From contig NZ_JAKNTW010000007.1 of NCBI RefSeq assembly GCF_022213955.1, positions 248,001 through 312,000 on the forward strand: a DNA stretch of 64,000 nucleotides, written 5' to 3'. This DNA comes from Dolomitihabitans soli (lineage in GTDB: Bacteria; Actinomycetota; Actinomycetes; Streptosporangiales; Streptosporangiaceae). Of the stretch, positions 33,938-47,072 are shown piece after piece. The notes beneath the pieces are model-generated. The model did no database searches and was not told where the DNA came from. It worked only from the letters and a program-made list of their open reading frames with translations. Both the position numbers and the translations under genes were made by a program. The first letter of the stretch is position 1, and every line of letters begins with the position of its first letter.

Positions 33938-33996
33938 GAGACGGTTCTCCACCCACGGCAGGGTGGCCGTCCGGAGTGAAGTTCTACATTTAAGGC

Positions 33997-35178
33997 GTGC
34001 GCACCACTCTGACCTGGCTTCGCGAGCATCCGCTGGTCCCCGACTCGGTCCTCGCGGTGCTGCTGACCGCCGGTGCGATCCCCGTGGCCCATCTCTCCCT
34101 CCCCGGCGACTGGCAGCCGCAGCCTCCCGACGCGCTCAGCGTCACGCTGATCTCACTGGGCTGCCTGAGCCTCGTCCTGCGCCGGCTGCGCCCTTTTCTG
34201 CTGTTGTGCGTGCTGGAGGTGGTCCGGGCGGTGCTGGTGCTGCTGGATCACAACAGTTCCCTGCTCGGGCTCGCGCTGATGATCCTCATCTACACGATCG
34301 CCGCGCACCGGGGGCTGGCGCTGAGCCTGGCCGCGCTGTCCATCGACCTGTTCGTCTACCTGGTGTCGGTCGCGATGGGCGTGTCCGAGGACGCGCGCAT
34401 GGGCCAGGTGCTCACCGCGGTGTTCACCGTGACGGTGTGGGTGATCGGGCGGAGCGTACGGCTGCGCCGCGCCTACCTGGCCGAACTGCGTGACCGGGCC
34501 GAACGGCTGGAGCGGGCCAGGGAGTCCGACACCCGGGCGGCCAGGGCCGAGGAACGGTCGAGGATCGCCCGCGAACTGCACGACGTGGTGGCCCACCACG
34601 TGAGCGTGATGACCGTGCAGGCCGCCGCGGCCAGGCGGGTGCTCACCACCAACCCCGAGGGGGCGGCGGAGGCGCTGTCGGCGATCGAGGCGATGGGACG
34701 CACCGCGATGTCGGAGATGCGCGACATCGTGGGCGTGCTGCGGATGGACGGCAACGGGCCCGCCGAGCGGGGGCCCCAGCCCGGCCTGCAGGAACTGCCG
34801 TCGCTGGTGGAGCAGATGCGCGAGGCCGGGCTGTCCACCCAGCTGTGGATGGAGGGCCGCCGGGCGGTGCTGCCGCCGGGGATCGACCTGGCCGCCTATC
34901 GGCTGATCCAGGAGGCGCTGACCAACACGCTCCGCCACGCGGGGCCGGCCGCACGGGCCTGGGTGACCGTACGGCAGGAGCCGGGTGAGTTCACGGTGCA
35001 CATCGAGGACGACGGGCTGGGCACGGGCGGCCATCCCGAGCGGGCGGACACACGGCGATCGGGTCACGGTCTGGTGGGGATTCGCGAGCGGGTGGCTCTC
35101 TATGGTGGAATCTTGAGGATCGGCCCGCGCCCCGGGGGCGGTTTTGAGGTAAAGGCCCGTTTCCCGCTCAAGGACTGA
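33997..35178 (+). CDS. Two-component sensor histidine kinase (NarL/DesK class)
   Basis: This 393-residue membrane kinase has four or five transmembrane segments in residues 15-155. The dimerisation/phosphoacceptor domain follows with RIARELHDVVAHHVSVM, where the first His is phosphorylated. The ATPase domain shows EALTNTLRHAGPAARAWV, VHIEDDGLGTGG and GHGLVGIRERVALYGG. There is no large extracellular sensor loop, so it probably senses membrane state or a small molecule near the bilayer. The GTG start lies 7 bases after a TACATT box, so the transcript may be leaderless. The response regulator gene starts two bases after its stop. Target genes are unknown. Confidence 0.93.
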   Translation: MRTTLTWLREHPLVPDSVLAVLLTAGAIPVAHLSLPGDWQPQPPDALSVTLISLGCLSLVLRRLRPFLLLCVLEVVRAVLVLLDHNSSLLGLALMILIYTIAAHRGLALSLAALSIDLFVYLVSVAMGVSEDARMGQVLTAVFTVTVWVIGRSVRLRRAYLAELRDRAERLERARESDTRAARAEERSRIARELHDVVAHHVSVMTVQAAAARRVLTTNPEGAAEALSAIEAMGRTAMSEMRDIVGVLRMDGNGPAERGPQPGLQELPSLVEQMREAGLSTQLWMEGRRAVLPPGIDLAAYRLIQEALTNTLRHAGPAARAWVTVRQEPGEFTVHIEDDGLGTGGHPERADTRRSGHGLVGIRERVALYGGILRIGPRPGGGFEVKARFPLKD

Positions 35179-35180
35179 CT

Positions 35181-35864
35181 ATGACGATCAGGGTTTTGCT
35201 GGTGGACGACCAGCCGCTGCTCCGCACCGGCTTCCGGTTGATCCTGGAGGCGGAGCCGGAGGTCACGGTGGTGGGTGAGGCCGGAGACGGGAAGGCCGCC
35301 CAGGAGCAGTCGAGGGCGCTGATGCCCGACGTGGTGCTGATGGACGTCCGGATGCCGGGGGTCGACGGCATCGAGGCCACCCGCAGGATCGTGCGGGAGG
35401 CCGCCTCGGGATCGCACGTGCCCAAGGTGCTGGTGCTGACCACCTTCGACCTCGACGAGTACATCGTCGAGGCGCTGCGGGCCGGGGCCAGCGGTTTCCT
35501 GCTGAAGGACGTGCCGCCGGAGGAGTTGGTGCAGGCCATCCGGGTCGTCGCCGCGGGGGACGCGATCGTGGCGCCGAGTGTGACCCGCCGTCTGCTCGAC
35601 AGGTTCGCCAGCCGCCTGCCCTCGGCGTACCAGCAGTCCACGCCCGCCCGGCTGGACCGGCTCACCGAGCGGGAACTGGAGGTCCTCCAGCTGATCGCCC
35701 GCGGCATGTCGAACGCGGAGATCGCCGCCAAGCTGGTGGTGAGCGAGACCACGGTGAAGACCCACGTCGGCAACGTGCTGACCAAACTGGCGCTGCGCGA
35801 CCGGGTCCAGGCCGTGGTGCTCGCCTACGAGACCGGGCTGATCACCCCTGGCGCCATCCCCTGA
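35181..35864 (+). CDS. Response regulator, NarL/LuxR type
   Basis: This is a 227-residue response regulator partnered with the kinase just upstream. The receiver domain has DDQPL at its acidic pocket, the phosphoacceptor Asp in VLMDVRMPGVDG near residue 55 and the switch residues in LVLTTFDLDEY. The C-terminal LuxR helix-turn-helix runs from LTERELEVLQLIARGMSNAEIAAKL to TVKTHVGNVLTKL. Spacing of two bases from the kinase stop implies cotranscription. The stop lies three bases from the convergent stop of the peptide ABC operon, so there is no room for a terminator. Confidence 0.95.
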   Translation: MTIRVLLVDDQPLLRTGFRLILEAEPEVTVVGEAGDGKAAQEQSRALMPDVVLMDVRMPGVDGIEATRRIVREAASGSHVPKVLVLTTFDLDEYIVEALRAGASGFLLKDVPPEELVQAIRVVAAGDAIVAPSVTRRLLDRFASRLPSAYQQSTPARLDRLTERELEVLQLIARGMSNAEIAAKLVVSETTVKTHVGNVLTKLALRDRVQAVVLAYETGLITPGAIP

Positions 35865-35867
35865 TCC

Positions 35868-36938
35868 TCACGCGACGGCCGGGCCGTTCTGCTGGGCCGC
35901 CGGCTCGGCCAGGCCGTCCCTCGGGGCGGCGGGCTCCGCGTCGGCCGGGCTGTTCTCCGGGAAGTGACAGGCCACCCGGTGACCGCTCGCCAGCTCCTCC
36001 AGCGGGGGCTCGACCGTCCTGCACACCTCCTGAGCCTTCCAGCACCGCGTGTGGAACCGGCAGGCGGGCGGCGGGTTCAGCGGCGAGGGCACGTCGCCGG
36101 TGAGCCTGATCCGCTCGCGGTCGGTGCGCCGCTTCGGGTCCGGAATCGGCACCGCCGACATCAGCGCGTTGGTGTACGGATGCATCGGCGAGCTGTAGAG
36201 ACTCTTACGGTCCGCCACCTCGACGATCTTCCCGAGGTACATCACCGCGACCCGGTCGGAGATGTGCCGGACCACCGACAGGTCGTGCGCGATCACCACA
36301 TAGGTCAGGTCCAGCTCGTTCTGCAGGTCCTCCAGCAGGTTGACGACCTGGGCCTGGATGGACACGTCGAGGGCGGAGACCGGCTCGTCGGCGATGATCA
36401 GCTTGGGTTTCAGCGCGAGGGTCCGCGCGATGCCGATGCGCTGCCGCTGGCCGCCGGAGAACTCGTGCGGGTAGCGGTTGTAGTGCTCGGGGTTGAGACC
36501 GACGAGCTCCAGGATCTCCTGGACCGCCTTCTTGGTGCCGTGTTCCGTCTTGATGCCCTGGATCCGGAACGGCGCCCCCACGATCGATCCCACGGTGTGC
36601 CGCGGGTTCAGCGACGAGTACGGGTCCTGGAAGATCATCTGCATGTCGCGCCGCAACGGCCTGAGCCGTCCCTGCGACATGTGCGAGATGTCCTGCCCTT
36701 CGAAGGTGACCGTGCCCCCCGTCGGCTCCAGCAGCCGGGTGATCAGCCGGCCCGTCGTCGACTTGCCGCAGCCGGACTCCCCGACCAGGCCGAGGGTCTC
36801 CCCCTTGTAGACGTCGAAGGAGATGCCGTCGACCGCCTTGACCGCTCCCACCTGACGCTTGAGCAGCCCCTTCGTCACCGGGAAGTGCTTCTCCAGCCCT
36901 TGGACCGACAGCAGCGGCTCGTTCGGTGGCGTGCTCAC
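35868..36938 (-). CDS. Peptide ABC transporter ATPase (DppF/OppF type)
   Basis: This is a 356-residue ATPase and the last gene of the peptide importer operon. Walker A is [10 protein letters not shown], the Q-loop is [11 protein letters not shown], the signature is FSGGQRQR, Walker B is LIIADEP and the H-loop is IAHDLSV. The oligopeptide-transporter C-terminal domain carries the conserved Cys pattern [14 protein letters not shown], which in this family can bind an iron-sulfur cluster. A disordered Ala/Pro-rich tail follows. The GTG start overlaps the preceding stop by four bases. It works as a heterodimer with the DppD-like protein. Confidence 0.94.
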   Translation of the reverse strand: MSTPPNEPLLSVQGLEKHFPVTKGLLKRQVGAVKAVDGISFDVYKGETLGLVGESGCGKSTTGRLITRLLEPTGGTVTFEGQDISHMSQGRLRPLRRDMQMIFQDPYSSLNPRHTVGSIVGAPFRIQGIKTEHGTKKAVQEILELVGLNPEHYNRYPHEFSGGQRQRIGIARTLALKPKLIIADEPVSALDVSIQAQVVNLLEDLQNELDLTYVVIAHDLSVVRHISDRVAVMYLGKIVEVADRKSLYSSPMHPYTNALMSAVPIPDPKRRTDRERIRLTGDVPSPLNPPPACRFHTRCWKAQEVCRTVEPPLEELASGHRVACHFPENSPADAEPAAPRDGLAEPAAQQNGPAVA

Positions 36939-37960
36939 GTGGTCTCCATCATCGGCTTGACGTCGTTCTCCCAGAGGCTCCGCCGCTCGGCACGGGGCAG
37001 ATGGCAGCGCACCAGGTGGCCGCCGTCGGTCTCCGTCAGCTCCGGCACCTGCGAGACCGACTTCCCCTCGGTCCGCTCGGCGTACGGGCAGCGGGGATGG
37101 AACGAGCACCCGGACGGCACGTTGATCAGCGACGGCGGGCTGCCCTTGATCGGCAGCAGCCGCTCGCTCGCCTCCCGGTCGAGCCTGGGCATGGAGCCGA
37201 GGAGTCCCCAGGTGTAGGGGTGCTCGGGGCGGTAGAAGATGTCCTCCGCGTTGCCGTACTCGATGCACTTGCCGCCGTACATCACCAGGATGTCGTCGGC
37301 GAGCTCCGCCACGACGCCCAGGTCGTGGGTGATGATGATCAGCGCGGAGTCGAACTCGCTCTGCAGGTCGCGCATGAGGTCGAGGATCTGCGCCTGTACC
37401 GTCACGTCGAGCGCGGTGGTCGGCTCGTCGGCGATGAGCAGCTCCGGGTCGCACGACAGCGCCATGGCGATCATCGCTCGCTGCCGCATGCCGCCGGAGA
37501 AGTGGTGCGGGTAGTCGTCGACCCGTCTGCTCGGCTCGGGGATGCCCACCCGGCCGAGCATGTTGATCGCGTGCTTGCGCGCGACGCTCTTGGAAACGTC
37601 GTGGTGCACCCGGTACGCCTCGATGATCTGGGCGCCCACGGTGTAGAAGGGATGCATCGCCGACAGCGGATCCTGGAAGATCATCGCCATCTTCTTGCCG
37701 CGCAGCTGTCGCACGTGCTCGGGAGTGGCGCTGACCAGTTCCTCGCCGTCGAGCCAGATCTCACCGGAGATCTTCGCCGGCCCGCCCTTGTGCAGCCCCA
37801 GGATGCCGAGGCTGGTGACGCTCTTGCCGGAGCCGGACTCGCCCACGATGCCGAGCGTCTTGCCGCGCTCCAGCGAGAACGACAGCCCGTCGACGGACCT
37901 GACCAAGCCGTCGTCGGTCGGGAAGTGGACGCGCAGGTCCTTCAGTTCAAGGAAGCTCAT
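36935..37960 (-). CDS. Peptide ABC transporter ATPase (DppD/OppD type)
   Basis: This is a 341-residue ATPase. The ATG at 37960, which overlaps the permease stop, is preferred to longer forms because [13 protein letters not shown] is the usual N-terminus. Walker A is [10 protein letters not shown], followed by the Q-loop [11 protein letters not shown], signature [12 protein letters not shown], Walker B LLIADEP and H-loop ITHDLGV. The C-terminal [17 protein letters not shown] segment is the oligopeptide-type domain but has only two of the usual cysteines, plus one near the end. It drives uptake of di- or oligopeptides together with its DppF-like partner. Confidence 0.94.
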   Translation of the reverse strand: MSFLELKDLRVHFPTDDGLVRSVDGLSFSLERGKTLGIVGESGSGKSVTSLGILGLHKGGPAKISGEIWLDGEELVSATPEHVRQLRGKKMAMIFQDPLSAMHPFYTVGAQIIEAYRVHHDVSKSVARKHAINMLGRVGIPEPSRRVDDYPHHFSGGMRQRAMIAMALSCDPELLIADEPTTALDVTVQAQILDLMRDLQSEFDSALIIITHDLGVVAELADDILVMYGGKCIEYGNAEDIFYRPEHPYTWGLLGSMPRLDREASERLLPIKGSPPSLINVPSGCSFHPRCPYAERTEGKSVSQVPELTETDGGHLVRCHLPRAERRSLWENDVKPMMETT

Positions 37961-39000
37961 GACAGTCTCACCCTCGGGTCGACCACGGCGTAGAGGAGGT
38001 CGACGATCAGGCTCGCCAGGACGACGAAACAAGCGGTCAGCAGCGTGACCCCCATCACCTTGGGCAGGTCGTTGTTGGCGATGGCGTCGATGGCGTACTT
38101 GCCCAGCCCGGGGAGGCTGTAGGTGCTCTCGGTCAGCACCGCGCCGCCGATCAGCAGGCCGAAGTCGAGGCCGAAGAGGGTCAGGATCGGGGTCAGCGCG
38201 GCGCGCAGGCCGTGTTTGACCACCACCTCACGTTCTCGCAGGCCCTTCGCGCGGGCCGTGCGTATGTAGTCTTCCCCCATGGTCTCCAGCATGCCCGCCC
38301 TGGTCAGCCGGGCATACGTCGCGGCGAACAGGAAGGCCAGGGTGATCCACGGCAGGATCAGGTTGTAGGCCCACTCGCCGGGATTCTCCCCGAAGTCGGT
38401 CCACGAACCGCCGGGCGCCGTCAGGTTCAGCCCGTAACTGAAGACCACCAGGGTGACCATGCCGGTGAAGAAGATCGGCAGTGAGACGCCCGCCAGTGCC
38501 GTGCCCATCGCCAGCCGGTCGAAGAAGCTGCCGCGGCGCAGCGCGGACACCACTCCCGTGGACACGCCGGCGATCAACCAGATGATCGCGGCGCCGAGCG
38601 CCAGGGAGAAGGTCACGGGCATCCGGTCGAGCAGGTCCGGCCAGACCGGTTGCTGGTTGAGGAAGGAGTAGCCCAGGCACGGCACCGGGCAGTGTTCGAC
38701 CCCGGTCCCGTAGTCGTACTCGGCCCCCACCACGATGCCCTTCGCGAAGCGGGCGTACTGCACCACGACCGGATCGTTGAATCCCAGCCGCTCGGCGATC
38801 AGCTGGACGGTCTCCGGAGTGGCCGCCCGGCCGACGTACCTTGAGGCGAACGCCTCCGGGGTCGCCCCCGCGAGCTGGGGGACGACGAAGAAGATCGCGA
38901 AGGTGACCATGCTGACGACCACGAGCATGGCTACCGCGCCGATCAGGCGTCTGATGACATATGTGAGCACCGTATCCGGCCGGCCACCTTCTGCCTCCAC
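37957..39000 (-). CDS. Peptide ABC transporter permease (DppB/OppB type)
   Basis: This is a 347-residue permease with six transmembrane segments and the long periplasmic loop between the first two that is typical of DppB. That loop contains a Cys pair (EHCPVPCLGY) which could form a disulfide outside the cell. The permease signature near residue 250 reads GEDYIRTARAKGLREREVV. The GTG at 39000 is the longest start; a GTG at 38970 (VLTYVIRRL) would give a protein beginning closer to the membrane segment. The order DppC, binding protein, DppB, DppD, DppF is a modest rearrangement of the common B-C-D-F order. Confidence 0.92.
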   Translation of the reverse strand: MEAEGGRPDTVLTYVIRRLIGAVAMLVVVSMVTFAIFFVVPQLAGATPEAFASRYVGRAATPETVQLIAERLGFNDPVVVQYARFAKGIVVGAEYDYGTGVEHCPVPCLGYSFLNQQPVWPDLLDRMPVTFSLALGAAIIWLIAGVSTGVVSALRRGSFFDRLAMGTALAGVSLPIFFTGMVTLVVFSYGLNLTAPGGSWTDFGENPGEWAYNLILPWITLAFLFAATYARLTRAGMLETMGEDYIRTARAKGLREREVVVKHGLRAALTPILTLFGLDFGLLIGGAVLTESTYSLPGLGKYAIDAIANNDLPKVMGVTLLTACFVVLASLIVDLLYAVVDPRVRLS

Positions 39001-39034
39001 CTGCCTTCGCTGGTTCTCGGGCGATCCGTGGTGA

Positions 39035-40795
39035 CTACTGGACGCCGAGCATCGAGTAGTCGTACATCGACTGGCCTTCGTTGTAGAACTGGTTCGTCAC
39101 ACCCTGGCCGCGCATGAGCAGCGACTTCGCCCACAGCACCGGCAGGATGGACGCGTCCTCCATGACCTTCTTGTCCGCGTCGACCCAGAGCTTCTCGCGC
39201 GCGGTCTGGTCGAGCTCCGCGGACGCCTGGTCGACCAGCTTGTCGACGTCGGTGTTCTTCACGCTGAGGTTGTAGTTACCCGCGTCACGAATGGTCCGGC
39301 TGTCGATGATGGCCTGCAGGAAGCCGTATCCGTCAGGCCAGTCGGAACCCCACCCGTGGGCGGCGAGGCCGATGCCGTTCTTCTTGACGTACTCCGGGTT
39401 GCCCGCGTAGTTGGAGAAGTAGTCGGACGCCGGGAAGCCCTTCAGGGTCAGCTTGATGCCGACCTTGGCGAGCGACTGCTCCATCGCCTCGGCGAGCGCC
39501 TTCTCGCGCGGCCTGTCGGCCCGGAAGGACATGATCGTCTCGAACCCGTCAGGCTTGCCGCAGGCGGCGAGCTCCTCCTTGGCCTTGGCCACGTCGCCCT
39601 TGAAGCCGGCGGAGGGGTAGGGGTCGAACTTCTCCTGGCCGGAGATGCCGGGGGGCATCACGTTCGTGGCGATCTCGCCGCCGGAGAACTCGCCTCCGTA
39701 CGCGGTCTGGTTGGAGACCTTGTCCGCGGCGTACTGCACGGCGCGACGGCAGTGCACGTCGTTCAGCGGGGCGACGTCCGGGATGACCGAGATGAACCAG
39801 AGCCTGGGGATCGTCGGGTTGTCGGTGCGGCCCTTGAGCGCGGGGTCGGGCAGGACCTTGCCCAGCGCGGCGGGCTGCATGCCGGTGCCCGGGATGTCCA
39901 CGTGGATGTCGCCGGCGATCAGCCGGTTGTCCAGGTCGTCGGCGTTGACCTGGAGCTGGACCTCGATCTTGTCCGGCAGCGCCGGGCGGTTCGGGTCGGT
40001 CGCCGGGTCCCAGTTCGGGTTGCGGACCAGGGTGAAGCGCTTGTCGATCTCGTTGGTCTCGAACATGTACGGACCAGAGGAGATCACGTGCTCCTGGTAC
40101 TTCGCACCGGTGTCCTTGGCCTGCGGCACGGGGGCCGTCATCGGCATCTGCACGATGTAGTCGAAGGACGCGAACGGCTTCTTCAGCTTGAAGACGATCG
40201 TCTGGTCATCAGGGGTCTCGATCGCCGACTTGATGTCGGCGTCCTTGTCCTTGATGGCGCCCTTGTAGTCCTTGGGCCAGTCGAGCAGCTCGTTCAGGTA
40301 CGAGGGGCCGTGCGCGAACACCTCCTTGTCGAAGGACCTGGCCACCGCGTAGGCGACGTCCTTGGAGGTGATCGGCGTGCCGTCCTCGAACTTCAGGCCG
40401 GACTTGAGCTTGTAGGTCCAGGTCTTGCCTTCGTCACCCGGCACGCCGAGGGCCTCGGCGAGGTCGGGGACCACCTGGTTGCCCTCGGGCCCGGGAACCG
40501 GCTTGTACGTGGTCAGCGTCCGCCAGTAGTAACGGCCGAAGTTGAAGGAGTAACCGTAGTAGGTGTCACCCGGGTCCAGGCTGTCCCAGTTGCCGGAGTG
40601 GGCGTACTTGAGTGTCCCGCCCTTCTTCGTGGAAGGGTTGAACACCTTTGTCAGCCCGGCGTTGAACTCCTGTTTGACGGCATCTGCCCCCTTCGCACCG
40701 GGCTCTTGGGGGGTTCCACCGCCTCCGCCGCAGGCAGAGAGCACCAGGGCAAGGACCGCTCCCGCGGCCGCTGCCGATGCCGTTTTCCTTCTCAT
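39035..40795 (-). CDS. Peptide-binding lipoprotein of an ABC transporter
   Basis: This is a 586-residue solute-binding protein of the DppA/OppA class. GGGGAGC precedes the ATG. The signal MRRKTASAAAAGAVLALVLSAC ends in a lipobox cysteine followed by Gly residues, so it is tethered to the outer face of the membrane. The family signature appears as GKTWTYKLKSGLKFEDGTPITSKDVAYAV around residue 115. In the C-terminal lobe, AAHGWGSDWPDGYGFLQ matches the peptide-binding pocket region. It lies between the two permease genes. The size agrees with oligopeptide rather than nickel-binding members; ligand unknown. Confidence 0.94.
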   Translation of the reverse strand: MRRKTASAAAAGAVLALVLSACGGGGGTPQEPGAKGADAVKQEFNAGLTKVFNPSTKKGGTLKYAHSGNWDSLDPGDTYYGYSFNFGRYYWRTLTTYKPVPGPEGNQVVPDLAEALGVPGDEGKTWTYKLKSGLKFEDGTPITSKDVAYAVARSFDKEVFAHGPSYLNELLDWPKDYKGAIKDKDADIKSAIETPDDQTIVFKLKKPFASFDYIVQMPMTAPVPQAKDTGAKYQEHVISSGPYMFETNEIDKRFTLVRNPNWDPATDPNRPALPDKIEVQLQVNADDLDNRLIAGDIHVDIPGTGMQPAALGKVLPDPALKGRTDNPTIPRLWFISVIPDVAPLNDVHCRRAVQYAADKVSNQTAYGGEFSGGEIATNVMPPGISGQEKFDPYPSAGFKGDVAKAKEELAACGKPDGFETIMSFRADRPREKALAEAMEQSLAKVGIKLTLKGFPASDYFSNYAGNPEYVKKNGIGLAAHGWGSDWPDGYGFLQAIIDSRTIRDAGNYNLSVKNTDVDKLVDQASAELDQTAREKLWVDADKKVMEDASILPVLWAKSLLMRGQGVTNQFYNEGQSMYDYSMLGVQ

Positions 40796-40848
40796 CTACT
40801 TTGCTCCCCTTGGTTAATTGGAGGTGGGGGCCGGAATGTCGAAGCCGG

Positions 40849-41841
40849 TCAGCGGGCGCGCGGGTCGAAGGCGTCCCGCAGTCCATCGCCGAACAGGTTG
40901 AACGCCAGGACGGTGATGAAGATCGCCAATCCCGGGAACAGGACGAAGTGCGGAAGCGTGTAGAAACGCACCGCTTCCGAAAGCATGCCGCCCCACGTCG
41001 GGGTCGGCGGGTTGATGCCGACGCCGAGGAACGAGAGGGCCGCCTCGAACAGGATGTTCGTCGGGATCAGCAGGGTCGCGTACACCAGGATAGGCGCCAT
41101 CAGGTTGGGCAGGATCTCGCGGAAGATGATGTACGTGTGGCGCGCGCCGAGGCTGCGCGAGGCGTCGACGAACTCCCGCTCACGAAGCGACAGCGTCTGA
41201 CCGCGGATGATGCGCCCGATGTACGGCCAGCTGAAGAAGCCGATGATGAAGACGAGGAGGGCGATGCGCAGCCCGTTGCCGGAGAGGCCGAATCCCTCGT
41301 CCGGGATGACCCCGGCCAGCGCGATCGCGAAGACCAGGAGCGGGAAGGCGAGGAAGACGTCCATGATCCGGCCGATCACGTTGTCGACCCAGCCGCCGAA
41401 GTAGCCCGCGACCACGCCCATGACGGTGCCGATCACCACGGACACGAGGGTGGCGAGAAAGCCGATCAGGAGCGAGATCCAGGCCCCCGCCACGATCCGG
41501 CTGAAGATGTCACGCCCGTTCACCGGCTCGACACCGAACAGGAAGTCCCAGCTGACGCCGCCGAAGGTGCCCTTCGGGCTCAGGGTGGCGGAGTCGATCT
41601 GGTCGGGGTGGAACTCCAGCGGCGGATGGCCGAACGCCGAGACGATGACCGAGGAGAAGACGGCGACCAGGATCAGGAAGATCACTGTGATCCCGCCGCC
41701 CATGGCGACCTTGTCACGCTTCAACCGGGTCCAGGCGATACGGCTGAGCGAGCGTCCCTCGATCACCTTGCCCGACCCGGCGAGCACTGACTCCGGCTGA
41801 GCCTCCGTGGCCGAGCCGGAGACGTCAAGCGGTGCGGTCAT
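40849..41841 (-). CDS. Peptide ABC transporter permease (DppC/OppC type)
   Basis: This is a 330-residue permease and the first gene of the operon. It has a cytoplasmic N-terminus of about 45 residues, then RLKRDKVAMGGGITVIFLILV as the first membrane helix, a periplasmic loop (FLFGVEPVNGRDIFSRIV) and five further helices. The coupling motif is REREFVDASRSLGARHTYIIFREILPN. The end GDGLRDAFDPR is the standard C-terminus of DppC proteins. The promoter should lie in the 272-base gap upstream, which contains a small inverted repeat at 41969-41982. Confidence 0.94.
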   Translation of the reverse strand: MTAPLDVSGSATEAQPESVLAGSGKVIEGRSLSRIAWTRLKRDKVAMGGGITVIFLILVAVFSSVIVSAFGHPPLEFHPDQIDSATLSPKGTFGGVSWDFLFGVEPVNGRDIFSRIVAGAWISLLIGFLATLVSVVIGTVMGVVAGYFGGWVDNVIGRIMDVFLAFPLLVFAIALAGVIPDEGFGLSGNGLRIALLVFIIGFFSWPYIGRIIRGQTLSLREREFVDASRSLGARHTYIIFREILPNLMAPILVYATLLIPTNILFEAALSFLGVGINPPTPTWGGMLSEAVRFYTLPHFVLFPGLAIFITVLAFNLFGDGLRDAFDPRAR

Positions 41842-41968
41842 GCTTGGCCCCCTGGGTCGCAGACGACGTCGTCCGATAGGTGCGGGTATGCACCCTCAAG
41901 GTGGAAACCGCTTGGTACGGCCCCCGGAGGCAGAATGTATGGCCTGAGCTGCGCTGACTAGCCCCTTG

Positions 41969-41982
41969 GCCACCTATGTGGC
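41969..41982. promoter_or_regulatory. Inverted repeat GCCAC/GTGGC upstream of the peptide ABC operon
   Basis: This short perfect inverted repeat with a CTAT centre lies 128 bases before the start of the DppC-like gene, in a gap of 272 bases that is richer in A/T than its surroundings. It may be an operator. The symmetry is short, so chance is not excluded. Confidence 0.22.
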
Positions 41983-42113
41983 TCAACTGTGATTCACGCG
42001 AAATTCATTCGTATCGATCTTGAGCGGTTTGTCTGCAACACGTTCTAGTTCTGTCTTGGTTTCGTGACATTCCTTCGGGGGCGTCACCCAACGTGAGGAT
42101 ACCGCTAGTGGAG

Positions 42114-42596
42114 TCAGCTGATGCCACGACGCTTGAGAAGATCCTCGATGTCGCCGAAGTCATCGTCGGCGGCCTTCTTCGGCGCGGCCTGCTTGGCGCG
42201 CGCTGGCTCGGTGGCAGGCGCCTGGGCCGCCGTGGCGGGCAGGCCGGCGCGGCGCGGCGCCGACGGGGCGGCGGCGGGCTCGGCCTTGGCACCCGCCCGG
42301 CCCCTCAGCACCCCGGAGACGAGGTAGAGCACCACGGCGAGGCCGGTCAGCCCCACGCCGATCCACACGGACGGCGAGAACACCAGCCCGGTCACGAAGC
42401 GGACGGCGGCGGTGCCCATCGCCCACAGGGTGGACAACGCGCCCGTCAGATAGGCCGCCATGGGGATCAGCGACCACGCCGCCCCCCGCAGGCCCGCCGC
42501 CGCGCCCTTGCGCCGCAGCAGCAGGAAGCTCAACACCAGCCCCACACCGGTCACCCCGGCGCACAGCGGCAACCACGCGATCTGTTCAAACGGCAT
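42114..42596 (-). CDS. Small membrane protein of unknown function
   Basis: This is a 160-residue protein. Residues 5-100 contain three or four hydrophobic segments (IAWLPLCAGVTGVGLVLSFLL; AAWSLIPMAAYLTGAL; VWIGVGLTGLAVVLYLV). They are followed by an Ala/Pro-rich linker and a short acidic end, DDDFGDIEDLLKRRGIS. The closing motif looks like a binding peptide for another protein. GAGGGGCGG lies before the ATG. Similar proteins occur in other actinomycetes, sometimes under doubtful functional names; I assign none. It follows the HAD gene on the same strand with a 94-base gap. Confidence 0.75.
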   Translation of the reverse strand: MPFEQIAWLPLCAGVTGVGLVLSFLLLRRKGAAAGLRGAAWSLIPMAAYLTGALSTLWAMGTAAVRFVTGLVFSPSVWIGVGLTGLAVVLYLVSGVLRGRAGAKAEPAAAPSAPRRAGLPATAAQAPATEPARAKQAAPKKAADDDFGDIEDLLKRRGIS

Positions 42597-42690
42597 AACG
42601 GCCGCCCCTCATCTCGGCTTCACCCACTCCATCCTGTCACGCGGGAGGGCGCCGTCCTCTCCTACCAGGGGCGGAGAAATCCCCTAGGGG

Positions 42691-43333
42691 TCATTCGAAA
42701 AACCGACGCAGCAGGGCGAGATCCACCTGCCGCAGCGAGCCGACGATCATACGGCCGGGCGCGACCGGAATCGGCAGCACGCTCGGCACCGCCACCACCC
42801 GGCACCCGGCCGCGGTGGCCGCCGTCACACCGTTCGGGGAGTCCTCCAGCACGACGCAGCGCCCCGGGTCGGCGCCCACCAGCCGCGCGGCGGTCAGGTA
42901 GGGCTCAGGGTCCGGCTTGGTCCTGGTGACGTCGTCGCCGGTCACCACGTGGTCGAAGTGGTGGCGGCCGATGGTCCTCAGGCACGCGTCGGCGATCGGC
43001 CTGACCGAGGAGGTGACCAGGGCGGTGGGCCAGCCCGCCTGCCGTACGGCCGTGAGGAGGTCGGCGGCGCCTGGCATGAGCTCGGCGCCGTCCTCCAGCC
43101 GGTCGGTCATGCCCTGGAGCATCCAGGCCGCCACGTCGGCCGGGTCGGCCTCGGACTCGGCAGCGCCGAGCATGTAGGCGACGGTGGCCGGCATCGAGCC
43201 GCCGACCAGATGCTCCTGGTCCTCCGGGCCCCAGCTTCCGCCGAGGCGTTTCATGACCTCGGCCTCGACCTCGAACCACACCTTCTCGGTGTCGACGAGC
43301 AGCCCGTCCATGTCGAAGAAGACGGCATCGGGG

Positions 43334-43341
<8 letters not shown>
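42691..43341 (-). CDS. HAD-family phosphatase, beta-phosphoglucomutase-like
   Basis: This 216-residue hydrolase has motif I FFDMDGLLVDTE (the nucleophile is the first Asp), motif II VTSS near residue 110, motif III KPDPEPYL and motif IV LEDSPNGVTAA. A helical cap follows motif I, so it is subfamily I with a C1 cap, acting on small phosphosugars or similar metabolites in the cytoplasm. Its ATG overlaps the last eight bases of metH, so it is probably translated from the same message. The substrate is not predictable. Confidence 0.92.
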
Positions 43342-46798
<3,457 letters not shown>

Positions 46799-47072
46799 GC
46801 CCACCAGCCTATCGGGATCTCCGGGGACGCTAATGTTCGGAGTTGCGCAACCAGCCGCCGGATGTGGTCACCGCCGTCGCAGTGAGGTGTCCCCGTTCCT
46901 CCTGCCGCTCCGTCCTTCCGGAACGGATCGCGTCCCTTCTTCATTCCGTCGCCCCGGCGCGGGCGGCGGCCGAACAATGGCCGCGGCAGGCCGCCCTGTA
47001 CCACCCGTCCCGTGGCGCCAAAGGCCCTCCTACCGCATAGGCTTAGCCCAAACAGCGGAGAGGAGGCAGCGC

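Noticed and set aside
46799-47072. Possible cobalamin riboswitch upstream of metH
   Set aside because: The expected B12-box and kissing-loop elements were not found when the 274-base gap was read on both strands.
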